Below, piece by piece: positions 16,558 to 25,959 of a stretch of DNA of 64,000 nt (positions are counted from its first letter, which is position 1; every line of letters begins with the position of its first letter). Under the pieces are notes generated by a model. The model saw only the letters and a program-made list of their open reading frames with translations, made no database searches and had not been told where the DNA came from. Both the position numbers and the translations under genes were made by a program. This stretch comes from Hymenobacter cellulosivorans. GTDB taxonomy: Bacteria; Bacteroidota; Bacteroidia; Cytophagales; Hymenobacteraceae. The stretch spans positions 5,899,001 to 5,963,000 of the forward strand of contig NZ_CP095049.1 in NCBI RefSeq assembly GCF_022919135.1. Direction: 5' to 3'.

Positions 16558-17319
16558 ATGCCGTTTACGCCCGCCCATCCGGCCCTGATTCTACCGTTGC
16601 TCCGTGCCGGGCACCGCCGGCTGTCGGCTACGGCCCTGGTGCTGGGTGCCATGGCTCCCGACTTCGAGTACTTTCTGCGCCTGCGGCCCGACGGTATCTA
16701 CGGGCACACCTGGCTAGGGATTTTCTGGATGGATTTGCCCCTGGTACTGCTCTTTGCCGGGCTGTTTCACAATCTGGTGAAGGTGCCGCTGGTGCAGTGC
16801 CTGCCTACGATGTTTCGCTCCCGTCTGCTGCCGCTCACCGGCGGGCCCTGGCCCTGGCGGCGGCTGGTTTCCGGTCCGGTGCTGCTGGGCGCGGTGCTAG
16901 GCTGCCTGTCGCACATTTTCTGGGACTGGTTTACCCACGACGACGGGCTGGTGGTAATGCACTGGGCCTGGCTGCGGCAGGTAATGCCGGGCTTTAAACT
17001 GAATTGGCCGCTCTACCAGTTTTTGCAGTATGTCAGCACGTTTATCGGGCTGGGCAGCATTCTGTGGTATGTGCTGCAACTGCCGGCCCGGCCCACGCCG
17101 CCGCTGCCGCCTACCCGCACCCGGTTTACATTCTGGCTGGCCACCGGGGCCGTGCTGGTGCTGCTCTGGGGGCCGTTTATGATTTACTCGGCCCATATCT
17201 GGCCCTTCGATGCCAACTCGGTGCTGGTAACGGGCATGAGCGCCGGGTTGGTCGGCATTCTGGTGGCTGCTGCCGTGCTGCGCCGCCGCCTGGCTCTGGC
17301 AGCGGCCACCGATTCCTGA
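16558..17319 (+). CDS. DUF4184 family membrane protein
   Basis: A 253-residue integral membrane protein that begins MPFTPAHPALILPLL, the hallmark of DUF4184. Conserved APDFEYFLRL, HTWLGIFWMDLP and GCLSHIFWDWFTHDDG histidine/aspartate-bearing loops suggest a membrane metal-dependent hydrolase-like protein (as in the YdjM/DUF457 superfamily). About six hydrophobic helices can be seen, at roughly 60-85, 105-130, 150-175, 190-215 and 225-245 plus an N-terminal one. The biochemical function is unproven. The next gene follows after 26 bases and is probably co-transcribed. Confidence 0.88.
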   Translation: MPFTPAHPALILPLLRAGHRRLSATALVLGAMAPDFEYFLRLRPDGIYGHTWLGIFWMDLPLVLLFAGLFHNLVKVPLVQCLPTMFRSRLLPLTGGPWPWRRLVSGPVLLGAVLGCLSHIFWDWFTHDDGLVVMHWAWLRQVMPGFKLNWPLYQFLQYVSTFIGLGSILWYVLQLPARPTPPLPPTRTRFTFWLATGAVLVLLWGPFMIYSAHIWPFDANSVLVTGMSAGLVGILVAAAVLRRRLALAAATDS

Positions 17320-17345
17320 TTTCTTTGAATTTACCTTTTCTCTCC

Positions 17346-17987
17346 GTGCATCCCGACGAACTGCAGGCCTACGCCGAAACCCATTCTTCGCCCGAACCCG
17401 AGCTGCTGCGCCGCCTCAACCGCGAAACCCACGTGCAGGTACTGGCTCCGCGCATGCTCTCGGGCCATTTGCAGGGCCGGGTACTGAGCATGCTCAGCCA
17501 TATGGTGCGGCCCCGGCGCGTGCTCGAGCTGGGTACGTTTACCGGCTACTCAGCCCTGTGTTTGGCCGAAGGCCTGCTACCCGACGGCGAGCTACATACC
17601 GTAGAGCAAAACCCCGAGCTGGAGGCCCGCATTCGGCGCTACGTGGCTGAAGCCGGTCTTACCGAGCGGATTCACCTGCACATCGGCGACGCTACGGCCG
17701 TGCTGGCTACGTTGCGTGAAAACTGGGATTTGGTATTCATCGACGCCGACAAAATCAACAATGCGCGCTACTACGAGCTGGTGCTGCCCCAGGTGCGCGC
17801 CGGCGGCTTTATCCTGATTGACAACGTGTTGTGGAGCGGCAAAGCTTTGCCTTCTTATCTGCTGAAGCCAGCCGATAAGGATGCCCACGCCGTGCGGGCT
17901 TTCAACGACTTCGTGCAGCAGGATGAGCGGGTGGAAAACGTGTTTCTGCCCCTGCGCGACGGACTGCTGATGGTACGCAAACGATAA
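17346..17987 (+). CDS. SAM-dependent O-methyltransferase
   Basis: A 213-residue class I methyltransferase of the caffeoyl-CoA/catechol O-methyltransferase family. The SAM-binding motif is RVLELGTFTGYSALCLAEGL; acidic motif HTVEQNPELE and the metal-binding FIDADK and LIDNVLWSGK follow. No ATG lies at the N-terminus; GTG at 17346 gives the usual family length and leaves a 26-base spacer after the DUF4184 gene. A much longer open frame upstream is only the shadow of that gene. The substrate is not predictable. Confidence 0.9.
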   Translation: MHPDELQAYAETHSSPEPELLRRLNRETHVQVLAPRMLSGHLQGRVLSMLSHMVRPRRVLELGTFTGYSALCLAEGLLPDGELHTVEQNPELEARIRRYVAEAGLTERIHLHIGDATAVLATLRENWDLVFIDADKINNARYYELVLPQVRAGGFILIDNVLWSGKALPSYLLKPADKDAHAVRAFNDFVQQDERVENVFLPLRDGLLMVRKR

Positions 17988-18027
17988 TTTTCCCGAGGGC
18001 CATTAAACATTTGCCCTTAAGCCCCGT

Positions 18028-18050
18028 CTATTGAGCTTCAGGCTCAATAG
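18028..18050 (+). promoter_or_regulatory. Hairpin abutting a start codon
   Basis: CTATTGAGC (18028-18036) and GCTCAATAG (18042-18050) form a perfect 9-bp stem with a 5-base loop that ends at the base before the ATG at 18051. It has no T tract. It could mask ribosome access to the receptor gene or end the preceding transcript. Confidence 0.5.
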
Positions 18051-21038
18051 ATGATGAGAAAAGTAACTGTACTGCTGTTGTTTTTGCTCGGGGCACTTCC
18101 CGGATTGGCACAAACTTACCCCGTGTCCGGCCGCGTGGTCGACATTACCGACCAGTCGCCGCTGATTGGGGCCAACGTGCTGTTGGTGCGCCTGCCCGAC
18201 TCGGCCAAAACCGGCACCGCCGTAGACCCCACGGGCAGCTTTTCGGTGGCTGCCGCGCCCGGCCGCTACATCCTGACGGCCTCTTTCCTGGGCTACGTCA
18301 CGCTGCGGCGCCCGGTCGAAGTTACCAATGCCCCCGTGGCCCTGGGCGCCCTCACGCTGGCTACCAGCCAAGTAAAGCTCAAGGGCGTGGAAGTGGTGGG
18401 CCAGGCCGCGGCGGCTGTGCAGAAAGGCGACACGACCCAGTACGATTCCCGGGCCTTTAAAACCAACCCCGACGCCAACGCCCAGGACCTAATTACCAAA
18501 ATGCCCGGCGTGGTGGTGCAGGATGGCAAAGTACAGGCTCAGGGCGAGCAGGTGCAGCGCATCACCGTGGATGGCAAGGAATTCTTTGGCAGCGACCCGG
18601 ACGCCGTGCTGAAAAACCTGCCGGCCGAGGCCATCGACAAAATCCAGGTGTTTGACCGCCGCAGCGACCAGTCGCAGTTCACGGGCTTCAACGACGGCAA
18701 CACCGAGAAAACCATCAACATCGTAACCAAGCCCAACTTCCGCAACGGGCAGTTTGGGCGCATCGTGGCCGGCTACGGCCCCAGCAGCGGCAGCAAAACC
18801 CTCTCCGACGGCAAGTACCAGGTCAGCGGCAACTTAAACTCGTTCAAGGGTGCCCAGCGCTTTTCCATCGTGGCCCAGTCCAACAACGTCAACCAGCAAA
18901 ACTTCGGCACCGACGACTTGCTGGGCGTTATCGGCACCTCGGCCCAGGGCGGGGGCGGCGGCCGGGGCGGACAAGGCGGGGCCCGGGGCGGCCCGGGCGG
19001 CAACCGGGGCGGTGGTGGGCAGCAGGGCGGCGGCAACGCGGGCAATTTCCTGGTAAACCAAGCCAGCGGCATTTCCACGACCCACGCCGTAGGCCTGAAC
19101 TTCTCCGATACCTGGGGCAAAAAAGTAGACCTGCAGGCCAGCTACTTCTTCAACCTGAGCGACAACAACTCCAACAGCAGCACCAACCGCCTGTATAATG
19201 TGCTGACCCGGGACCGGACGCTGGGCTACGACGAAGTATCGGACGCCTCGTCCCGCAACATCAACAACCGCTTCAACCTGCGCCTCGACTACAAAATCGA
19301 CAGCGCCAACTCCATTCTGTGGCAGCCGCGCTTCACGATGCAGAAGAATTCGAGCGACAGTAACCTCGACGGCAATACCTTTCTGAGCGGCTTTTCCGAC
19401 GTGCCCGACAGCGTGCAGAGCGCCAACCTAAGCCGCTACAACTCGGCCCAGAACGGCATTACCTTCGCTAACCAGCTGCTCTACCGCCACCGCTTCGCCA
19501 AGCGTGGCCGGACCTTCTCGCTGGGCCTGAACACAACCTATAACGACCGGGACGCGGATAATTACCTGTATTCCGACAACTTCGACTACACCTTCCGCCC
19601 CGAGGCCCGGCTAACCCAAACCAACCAGTACTCCCGCCTCGACCAGATCGGGTGGACCTGGAACGGCTCGGCCAATTACACCGAGCCCATCAGCCTGAAA
19701 AGCCAGCTCCAGCTCAACTACACGCTGAACTACTCGCCCAACGACTCGGACAAGAAAACCTACAACCTGCTCAGCGGAGAGCAGCGCGAGCTGGACGAAC
19801 AGCTCAGCAACGTGTTTACCAGCCGCTACGTCACCAACGCCGCGGGCTTGACTTACCGCTACCAGTTCGAGAAGCTGGAATGGGCCGTGGGCTCGTCGTT
19901 CCAGTATGCCAAGCTGCACAACGAGCAGGAGTTTCCGCAGGTAGCCACCACCGACCGGCCCTTCACCAGCATTCTGCCCAACGCCACGCTGCAATACAAA
20001 TTCTCGCGCAACCAGAACCTGCGCCTGAACTACCAGACCCGGACCCAGAACCCGAGCATCAACCAGCTGCAGGCCGTGGTCAATAACTCCAACCAGCTTC
20101 AGATCCGGACCGGTAACCCCGACTTGGCCCAGGAATACTCGCACAACCTGTTTCTGCGCTACTCTTCGTCGCAGCCCGAAACCTCGCGCTCCTTCTTTGC
20201 CCTGATTGGCGGCTCGTTTACCAACAACTCCATTGCCAACAGCACGACCGTTGTGCGCCAGCCCACGGCCATCGACGGCACCAGCGTGGTAGTGCCCGCC
20301 GGGGGTACCATTATCCGGCCCGTCAACCTGAACAACCAATATTCGCTCCGCTCCTTTGCCAACTACACCCTGCCGCTGAAGCTCATCAAGTCGAACCTGA
20401 ACCTGAATGCCGGGGCTACTTTCAGCCAGACGCCGGGCTTCGTGAACGGGGTGCTGAACTATAACCGCTCACCCAACTTCAGCGCGGGCGCCGTGCTGAG
20501 CAGCAACATCAGCCCTGAACTGGACTTCACTCTCTCGTCGAACTCCAGCCAGACCTATGCCCGCAACACGGTGCAGAGCCAGAGCAATAGCCAGTATTTC
20601 CGCCAGAATACCACGCTGCGCCTAAACTGGATTCTGCTCAAGGGTGTGACCTTACAGTCGGAAGTGAACCACGTGGCTTTCTCGGGTCTGACGGCCGGCT
20701 ACAACCAGAACTTCGTGCTCTGGAACGCCAGCCTGGGCAAAAAGCTGCTCCCCAAGCAGCAGGCCGAAATCCGCCTCTACGCCTTCGATTTGCTGGCCCA
20801 GAACAACAGCATTCAGCGCAACATCACTGACGCCTATACCGAGGACGTGCGCACCAACATCCTGCAGCGCTACTTCATGGTGATGTTTACCTACAACCTG
20901 CGCAACTTCAATGGCTCCGGCGCGGCCCCTACTGATGCTCCACGCGACGGAAACCGGCCGTTTGGCCCTCCTGGCGGCATTCCCGGGGGCCGTCCGCCCG
21001 GGGGCGGTGGTGGACCCGGCAGCGGATTTGGCGGCTAA
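18051..21038 (+). CDS. TonB-dependent-receptor-like outer membrane protein
   Basis: A 995-residue outer-membrane protein: signal peptide MMRKVTVLLLFLLGALPGLA, carboxypeptidase-regulatory-like domain (about 22-110, TYPVSGRVVD...GYVTLRRPVEV), plug domain (about 115-235, with LITKMPGVVVQDGKVQAQGE and ITVDGKEFFGSDPDAVLKNL), then a long beta-barrel of the OMP_b-brl_3 type. A glycine-rich insert (about 300-330) and a Gly/Pro-rich C-terminal tail are unusual low-complexity additions. Relatives import large ligands with TonB or act in surface assembly. The ligand is unknown; no SusD partner is adjacent. Confidence 0.92.
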   Translation: MMRKVTVLLLFLLGALPGLAQTYPVSGRVVDITDQSPLIGANVLLVRLPDSAKTGTAVDPTGSFSVAAAPGRYILTASFLGYVTLRRPVEVTNAPVALGALTLATSQVKLKGVEVVGQAAAAVQKGDTTQYDSRAFKTNPDANAQDLITKMPGVVVQDGKVQAQGEQVQRITVDGKEFFGSDPDAVLKNLPAEAIDKIQVFDRRSDQSQFTGFNDGNTEKTINIVTKPNFRNGQFGRIVAGYGPSSGSKTLSDGKYQVSGNLNSFKGAQRFSIVAQSNNVNQQNFGTDDLLGVIGTSAQGGGGGRGGQGGARGGPGGNRGGGGQQGGGNAGNFLVNQASGISTTHAVGLNFSDTWGKKVDLQASYFFNLSDNNSNSSTNRLYNVLTRDRTLGYDEVSDASSRNINNRFNLRLDYKIDSANSILWQPRFTMQKNSSDSNLDGNTFLSGFSDVPDSVQSANLSRYNSAQNGITFANQLLYRHRFAKRGRTFSLGLNTTYNDRDADNYLYSDNFDYTFRPEARLTQTNQYSRLDQIGWTWNGSANYTEPISLKSQLQLNYTLNYSPNDSDKKTYNLLSGEQRELDEQLSNVFTSRYVTNAAGLTYRYQFEKLEWAVGSSFQYAKLHNEQEFPQVATTDRPFTSILPNATLQYKFSRNQNLRLNYQTRTQNPSINQLQAVVNNSNQLQIRTGNPDLAQEYSHNLFLRYSSSQPETSRSFFALIGGSFTNNSIANSTTVVRQPTAIDGTSVVVPAGGTIIRPVNLNNQYSLRSFANYTLPLKLIKSNLNLNAGATFSQTPGFVNGVLNYNRSPNFSAGAVLSSNISPELDFTLSSNSSQTYARNTVQSQSNSQYFRQNTTLRLNWILLKGVTLQSEVNHVAFSGLTAGYNQNFVLWNASLGKKLLPKQQAEIRLYAFDLLAQNNSIQRNITDAYTEDVRTNILQRYFMVMFTYNLRNFNGSGAAPTDAPRDGNRPFGPPGGIPGGRPPGGGGGPGSGFGG

Positions 21039-21069
21039 GCGTCTCTACTTGTTCCCAGAAAAAACAGAG

Positions 21070-21119
21070 CCCGAATGGGGTTGCGGCTTAATAAAAGCGG
21101 CGGCCCCGTTCGGGTTTTT
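21070..21119 (+). terminator. Rho-independent terminator
   Basis: CCCGAATGGGG (21070-21080) pairs with CCCCGTTCGGG (21104-21114), followed by five T's, after the receptor gene. Confidence 0.75.
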
Positions 21120-21297
21120 GCTGCCGGAATTTTGTACCGGCCAACGCTGGCGGTCCGTTGAAAGAAGGAACTACAGCCTGAAAAATGAGCATTTTTACGG
21201 CTTTTGCTGCCGCATCCAGCGTTTTTTCGCCTACTTTGTACACGGTCGGCGCTGGTCCTCAGTAGGATTGAAGCCAGAATGGCCGTGTTTGCCTCTT

Positions 21298-23487
21298 ATG
21301 AAACGACTTATACTCACGCTGCTCTGCCTGCTGCCTCTGCTGGCCGCGGCCCAGAGCGTGACGGTCCCCGCGGACCTGTATTTTGCCGGTCTGCACCTGC
21401 GCCTCACCGATGGAGGCCGGGCCGCCGTCCAACAAAAAGTGGACGCCATCCGGCGCTACCAGCCCTCGTTTCAGGCCCGCGTAAACCTGGCCGACGCCCA
21501 CTTCCCCCTCATCGACCGGGTGTTTCAAACCGAAGGTGTGCCCCTGGATTTTCGCTACCTGGTGCTTCAGGAAAGCGGCCTGCAGGGCGAAGCGCAGTCT
21601 ATCCACGACGCGGTGGGCTACTGGCAGTTCAAGCGGGAGTCGGCGACGGAGCTGGGCGTGGTGGTCAACGACGTGGTGGACGAGCGTAAGCACATTGTGG
21701 CCTCGACGCGGGCGGCAGCCAAGTATTTTCTGCGCAACAACAACACGTTCCGCAACTGGCTCAACACCCTGCTCAGCTACAACCTGGGTTTGACCGGCGC
21801 CAAGCCCTACACCCTGCCTACTGACCCAGGGGCCACCGAGATGGAAGTCACGGAGCAGACCCACACCTACATTCTGACCTTTCTGGCCCACAAAGTAGCC
21901 TTCGAGCCCGCCTGCGGCCAAAACCCCAAGCCCCCCATGCTGCTGGCCGAATTTCCGGCGGCGGCCGGGCAGCAGCTCTCGGCTCTGGCGGCCTCTTTGC
22001 AAACCAGCCCCGCCGAGCTAGCCAAACACAACCGCTGGCTGCTCAACGACGGCCCCGTGCCGCTGGACAAAGCCTACACGATTCTGGTACCCGTCACGGA
22101 CCCGCTGCAACTCACGGCCATGGCCGCTCAGCAGAAGACGGCCGCCGCGGGCCAGCTCCTACACGAGCCCACACCCGATCCGCAGAACGCCGAGTTTGTG
22201 CAAGTCAACGGCCTGCGCGCCATCATTGCCCTGCCCGGCGACACCAAGGAAAGCCTGGCCGAGCGTGCTGGCATGAAGATGCGCAAGTTCATGCAGTACA
22301 ACGACCTGTTCGCCTTCGACAACATCGTGGTGGGCCAGCCCTACTTCGTGCAGAAGAAGCGCGACAAGGCTGCCGTGGAATACCATGTGGCTCAGGCGGG
22401 CGAGAGTGTAGCCACTGTTTCGCAGAAATACGGGGTGCGGGCCAAGGCCATCTGGAGCAAAAACCGCATGCCCCGCAACGAGGAATTGCGCCCCGGCCGC
22501 ATTCTGTGGCTGCAGCATACCCGCCCCAAGGAAGTAGCCATTGAGTACGCCAAGAGCGACGATGCCGCCGCCCTGGCCGCCTTCGAACGAACCTCGCAAC
22601 AGGCACCAGCCACCGCTGCTTCCGCCAAGCCCGCCCGTAAAAAGGAAAAGGTGAAGGACGAAGCCGAGCCCTACACGGGCGCCACGGCCGCTGCCAATCG
22701 GATTCTGGAAGACGCCACAGATTCGGCTACGACCAATGCCGACAAAACCCTGGTCACCCAGGCCGACAGTGTGACGGATGACCACATGGAAAACCTGAAC
22801 GAACTGCCCCAGGCCACCGCTGCCAAGCCCGCACCCAAGGACGACTTCATTGTCCAGCAGCCTAAAAAGCCCTTGCCCACCGCTGCTGCCGTAGCCGACG
22901 AACCCGTGGAAGGAACCGTAGCGGCGGAGCCCGCAAAAGCGACGCCAGCAGCTCCTAAACCAGCCCCGGCACCGGTGACTACTACCACTCCAGCCGCAAC
23001 CGCACCGACCAAGCCCTCTGCTCCGGCCACCCAACCCGCGGCCCCACCCGCCAGCACCGCCACCCGCCCTTTGCCTTCCGCCTCTCCAGTACCAACGACG
23101 AGCACCGCCGTGGAACCGGTACCGGCTAACGGCCAGCACACCGTGCAAAAAGGGGAAACGCTCTATGCCGTGGCCCGCAAGTATGGCCTGCGCCCCGCCG
23201 ACCTGATTGCCTGGAACAATTTACCCGCCAGTCCTGCGTTGCGCCTGGGGCAAGTGCTACTGGTGACGCCCCCCGCCGCCGCGCTGAGCAGCTCCGCTAC
23301 CACCACGGCGGAGGTAGCCTCGGCTACGACGGTGGCCTCGGTGAACCACACGGTGGTAACCGGCGAGTCGCTGTATGGCATTGCCCGCAAGTATGGCGTG
23401 AGCATCAAGCAGGTGATGGAGTGGAATAACAAGGCTGACACCAACGTGAAGTTGGGGGAAGTACTCGTTATTAAGCCCGCCAAATAG
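21298..23487 (+). CDS. LysM lytic transglycosylase (MltD-like)
   Basis: A 729-residue secreted wall hydrolase. Signal peptide MKRLILTLLCLLPLLAAAQS; GH23 transglycosylase domain about 60-260 with catalytic Glu92 in YLVLQESGLQGEAQSIHDA and VGYWQFKRESATELG. LysM domains lie at about 361-404, 614-658 and 683-729; a Pro/Ala/Thr-rich linker of about 180 residues separates the first from the last two. It cleaves peptidoglycan glycan strands with anhydro-muramic ends. The ATG at 21298 begins the signal peptide; the open frame upstream overlaps the receptor gene and is not used. It is followed after 52 bases by another LysM gene. Confidence 0.94.
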   Translation: MKRLILTLLCLLPLLAAAQSVTVPADLYFAGLHLRLTDGGRAAVQQKVDAIRRYQPSFQARVNLADAHFPLIDRVFQTEGVPLDFRYLVLQESGLQGEAQSIHDAVGYWQFKRESATELGVVVNDVVDERKHIVASTRAAAKYFLRNNNTFRNWLNTLLSYNLGLTGAKPYTLPTDPGATEMEVTEQTHTYILTFLAHKVAFEPACGQNPKPPMLLAEFPAAAGQQLSALAASLQTSPAELAKHNRWLLNDGPVPLDKAYTILVPVTDPLQLTAMAAQQKTAAAGQLLHEPTPDPQNAEFVQVNGLRAIIALPGDTKESLAERAGMKMRKFMQYNDLFAFDNIVVGQPYFVQKKRDKAAVEYHVAQAGESVATVSQKYGVRAKAIWSKNRMPRNEELRPGRILWLQHTRPKEVAIEYAKSDDAAALAAFERTSQQAPATAASAKPARKKEKVKDEAEPYTGATAAANRILEDATDSATTNADKTLVTQADSVTDDHMENLNELPQATAAKPAPKDDFIVQQPKKPLPTAAAVADEPVEGTVAAEPAKATPAAPKPAPAPVTTTTPAATAPTKPSAPATQPAAPPASTATRPLPSASPVPTTSTAVEPVPANGQHTVQKGETLYAVARKYGLRPADLIAWNNLPASPALRLGQVLLVTPPAAALSSSATTTAEVASATTVASVNHTVVTGESLYGIARKYGVSIKQVMEWNNKADTNVKLGEVLVIKPAK

Positions 23488-23539
23488 CCCGTCTGGTATT
23501 CGTTGAACCGTTTTCGATTCTTATTCTCTGATTCTCCCA

Positions 23540-24403
23540 ATGCGTCCCTTTTTTCGAGTACTCCTGTTTGGCGGCCTACTGTCGGGCCCTTTGGCGGCCC
23601 AGGCCCAGCAGTCCACGGCCGCGGCTCCGGCGGCCATTTCCGAAGATTCCGTGCGGGTGATGTCGGGCCTGGTGCAAGCCAGCGTGCGGCAGCTGCGCGA
23701 AATTTACTTTGAGCCCAGCGACACCCGGGCCGTGACCCTGATTGAAACCGCGCTGCAGGAAATTCCGACCCTCAACCAGCGTTTGAGCCACTACACGGCC
23801 AGCCTGCCGCGCGAGCAGCAGCAAGTGCTGGCCCAGCGCCTGCGCCAGCAACCCTGGCAGATTGAGCTCCAAACCCTGATGCGCAGCCCGCAGTTTCGCA
23901 ACTTCGACGCCCGCGCCGCCAAAAATCCCGACCTGAAGGCGGCCACCGAACGGCTGCGGGCCTCGGGCTTTGTGGGTGCTTCTCGTCCCGCACCCGCAGT
24001 AGCCACGGCCCCGGCTCCCGAGCCCATGGGTACTATTGCGCCCCCGCCCTCCAAGCCTACGAAACCCGCTAAAACGGCCCCCGCCAATTCCCTGGCCGCA
24101 TCAAAGAGCGTAGGAGCCAAGCCGGCTACGGGTTTCAAAGTAGCCCCGCTAACTACCCCAGCACCTGCTAAAGTGGCGGCGCCAGTTGCAGTTCAAGCGG
24201 CCAAAGCAACTCCGGCAGCGGCAGCTCCGGCTGCCCCGGCCAGTGCCGTCGCTCCGGCCCGCCACACGGTGCAGAAGGGCGAAACGCTGTTCAGCATTTC
24301 CCGGCAGTACGGTGTTACGCCGGCCCAGCTGCAGGAATGGAACAACAAACCCACCGGCGGCGTGAAAATTGGAGAGGTTCTGGTGCTGAGCCCAGCCAAG
24401 TAA
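23540..24403 (+). CDS. Secreted LysM domain protein
   Basis: A 287-residue exported protein: signal peptide to about residue 23 (AQAQ), a helical N-terminal domain (about 30-135), an Ala/Pro-rich linker, and one C-terminal LysM (about 243-287, HTVQKGETLFSISRQYG) that binds peptidoglycan. The LysM is nearly the same as that of the upstream transglycosylase. The N-terminal segment LREIYFEPSDTRAVTLIETA resembles LREVYFAPSDGRAISLLSNL in the small protein at 25960-26409, so this domain exists both with and without LysM. Probably in one operon with the transglycosylase. Confidence 0.88.
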   Translation: MRPFFRVLLFGGLLSGPLAAQAQQSTAAAPAAISEDSVRVMSGLVQASVRQLREIYFEPSDTRAVTLIETALQEIPTLNQRLSHYTASLPREQQQVLAQRLRQQPWQIELQTLMRSPQFRNFDARAAKNPDLKAATERLRASGFVGASRPAPAVATAPAPEPMGTIAPPPSKPTKPAKTAPANSLAASKSVGAKPATGFKVAPLTTPAPAKVAAPVAVQAAKATPAAAAPAAPASAVAPARHTVQKGETLFSISRQYGVTPAQLQEWNNKPTGGVKIGEVLVLSPAK

Positions 24404-24425
24404 CGTCAGACCAACTTAACCCACT

Positions 24426-24458
24426 AAAAAAGGGACGCTATAGTAGCGTCCCTTTTTT
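24426..24458. terminator. Bidirectional terminator
   Basis: AAAAAAGGGACGCTA (24426-24440) and TAGCGTCCCTTTTTT (24444-24458) form a 15-bp perfect stem with a 3-base loop between the convergent LysM and desaturase genes. Confidence 0.92.
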
Positions 24459-24483
24459 GGTGTTTGTTCTAGGCTGGGGAATC

Positions 24484-25554
24484 TTAAGCCGCCACGGCCA
24501 CCAGCGGCGCGAGGCGAGGAATGCGGCGGGTGCGCGACTTAAGAAACGCTACCACTTCGGCTTCCGACTGGTATTGCTCTCCCAGGTTTACAAAATGCCG
24601 GGCCAGCAAGTCGTAGCGGCGGGTCATGAGGTAAGCGAAGATGTGCAGGAAGTGGATTCCGTCGAAGACCACGGCCTGGTTCTGGGTGTACTGGTCGAGG
24701 TTCTGGCGGAAGTGGGCCGGGTGCTCCGTCCAGTGCAGGGCGGGCTTGAGGTGGTGACTGATGTGGTAACCGTCGTTCCAGCACTTGTGGTTGTACTTGG
24801 TGTTGATGCAGGTCACGCTGTTGGTGTAGCAATTATCGGGAGTAGCCGCATCAATAAAGGCGTGCTGGCTCCAGTTGCCGAGCATCATTACGGCCCGCGT
24901 CACGATGACGGGCAATATCAGCACGGCCAGCGTGGCGGGCAGGTTCACAAAGGCCAGCACCAGACAAGTCAGCAGGTAAATTACTTCGCCGCGCAGCAGC
25001 CGAAACCGCAGCTTGGGCTTGCTGGTCCGCCCCAGGTAGAGCACCAGCTTCGGAATGCCCAGCAGAAAAAAATCGGCTAGATAGCGGCCAAAGCTGGCTA
25101 CCGAGTCGCGCTGATAATACATGGTGGAGCTTTCGTCGTCAGGCAGGTTGTTTTCGGGATGGTGCATTCCCAGGTGGTGGGTGAGGTAGGTTTCGGGCGT
25201 TTGCCCAAACAGCGGCCCAATTACCCACGGAATGTAATGGTTGAGCCGGGCGTACTTCTTCTTAAACAAAATGCGGTGACTGGTGCAGTGCAGCATCAGC
25301 CCAAACGGCCCTTTGAAGTAGAAAGTCGTCAGCCCCAGGTACACGGCAAACACTGCCCACCACCATGCGGCGGGCAACCCGGGCACAAACAACAGCCCTA
25401 CCAGCGGGAGCAGCGTCACGGATATTTCCAGAATGAGGTACACAAAAGGCAAGTCCCGCTTATCCTGCAGAAACTGCAACAACCAAGCGTCGAGCCGGGA
25501 AATGGGGGCCGCCGGGTCGTAGACCGGGTCGGTGAGAGCAACCAAATACTTCAT
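24484..25554 (-). CDS. Membrane fatty acid desaturase
   Basis: A 356-residue integral membrane di-iron enzyme. Histidine boxes are visible: LHCTSHR, THHLGMHHPEN and NDGYHISHH, in the order of fatty-acid desaturases and hydroxylases. Hydrophobic helices flank the boxes. The ATG at 25554 (MKYLVALTDPVYDP) is preferred; a longer frame would need a TTG start at 25596. The enzyme would oxidise acyl chains or related lipids in the inner membrane; the substrate and double-bond position are not predictable. It is convergent with the LysM gene. Confidence 0.9.
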   Translation of the reverse strand: MKYLVALTDPVYDPAAPISRLDAWLLQFLQDKRDLPFVYLILEISVTLLPLVGLLFVPGLPAAWWWAVFAVYLGLTTFYFKGPFGLMLHCTSHRILFKKKYARLNHYIPWVIGPLFGQTPETYLTHHLGMHHPENNLPDDESSTMYYQRDSVASFGRYLADFFLLGIPKLVLYLGRTSKPKLRFRLLRGEVIYLLTCLVLAFVNLPATLAVLILPVIVTRAVMMLGNWSQHAFIDAATPDNCYTNSVTCINTKYNHKCWNDGYHISHHLKPALHWTEHPAHFRQNLDQYTQNQAVVFDGIHFLHIFAYLMTRRYDLLARHFVNLGEQYQSEAEVVAFLKSRTRRIPRLAPLVAVAA

Positions 25555-25959
25555 GCGCAGATACTGGCCGAAACGCTCGGCCGGGAATGGAGACAACGAC
25601 TAAATAGAAACCCGGAAATAAATATGCGCCGCGACTCAAGGGTCACGACCTAAAAAGCGCACGAATTAGAGCGGCGGAATAGCAGCCGTAAATACTAGTT
25701 GGGAGTATAACGGCCCAGTAGGTAGAATAAGTCCAATGCTGGGAGCAAGATAACCAGATTCTCATGGCTGGGCCCCAGCGGGTCTGGTTTCGCTGGGTTC
25801 AGGAGCCGGCCAAAATCGAACTCGGGCCCGGTAGCCTAACTACCGGCGGGCCGCTGAATCTATTGGAAAGGCACTAACTGGGCAGCAGAACCGTTACGAT
25901 GGCAGCTTTGGCGTTGACGTGGTCGGGCCTGGTCGGTTTTCTTTTTCTTCAGACTCAGT
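25555..25959. other. Spacer without a recognised gene
   Basis: About 400 bases between divergent genes. Two hairpins are seen: CCCAGCG/CGCTGGG (25774-25797) and CCGGTAG/CTACCGG (25828-25846). The text AATCGAACTCGGG beside the second recalls an inverted tRNA T-arm, but no acceptor or D-arm can be folded around it. No convincing ORF. Confidence 0.5.

Noticed and set aside
18834..19120. Pro/Ala-rich minus-strand frames within the receptor gene
   Set aside because: Antisense of the Gly-rich insert; composition is a by-product.
25800..25860. A minus-strand tRNA-like T-arm in the desaturase upstream spacer
   Set aside because: Only a TTCGA-like word and a hairpin could be found; no acceptor, D-arm or anticodon arm fits, so no RNA gene is called.
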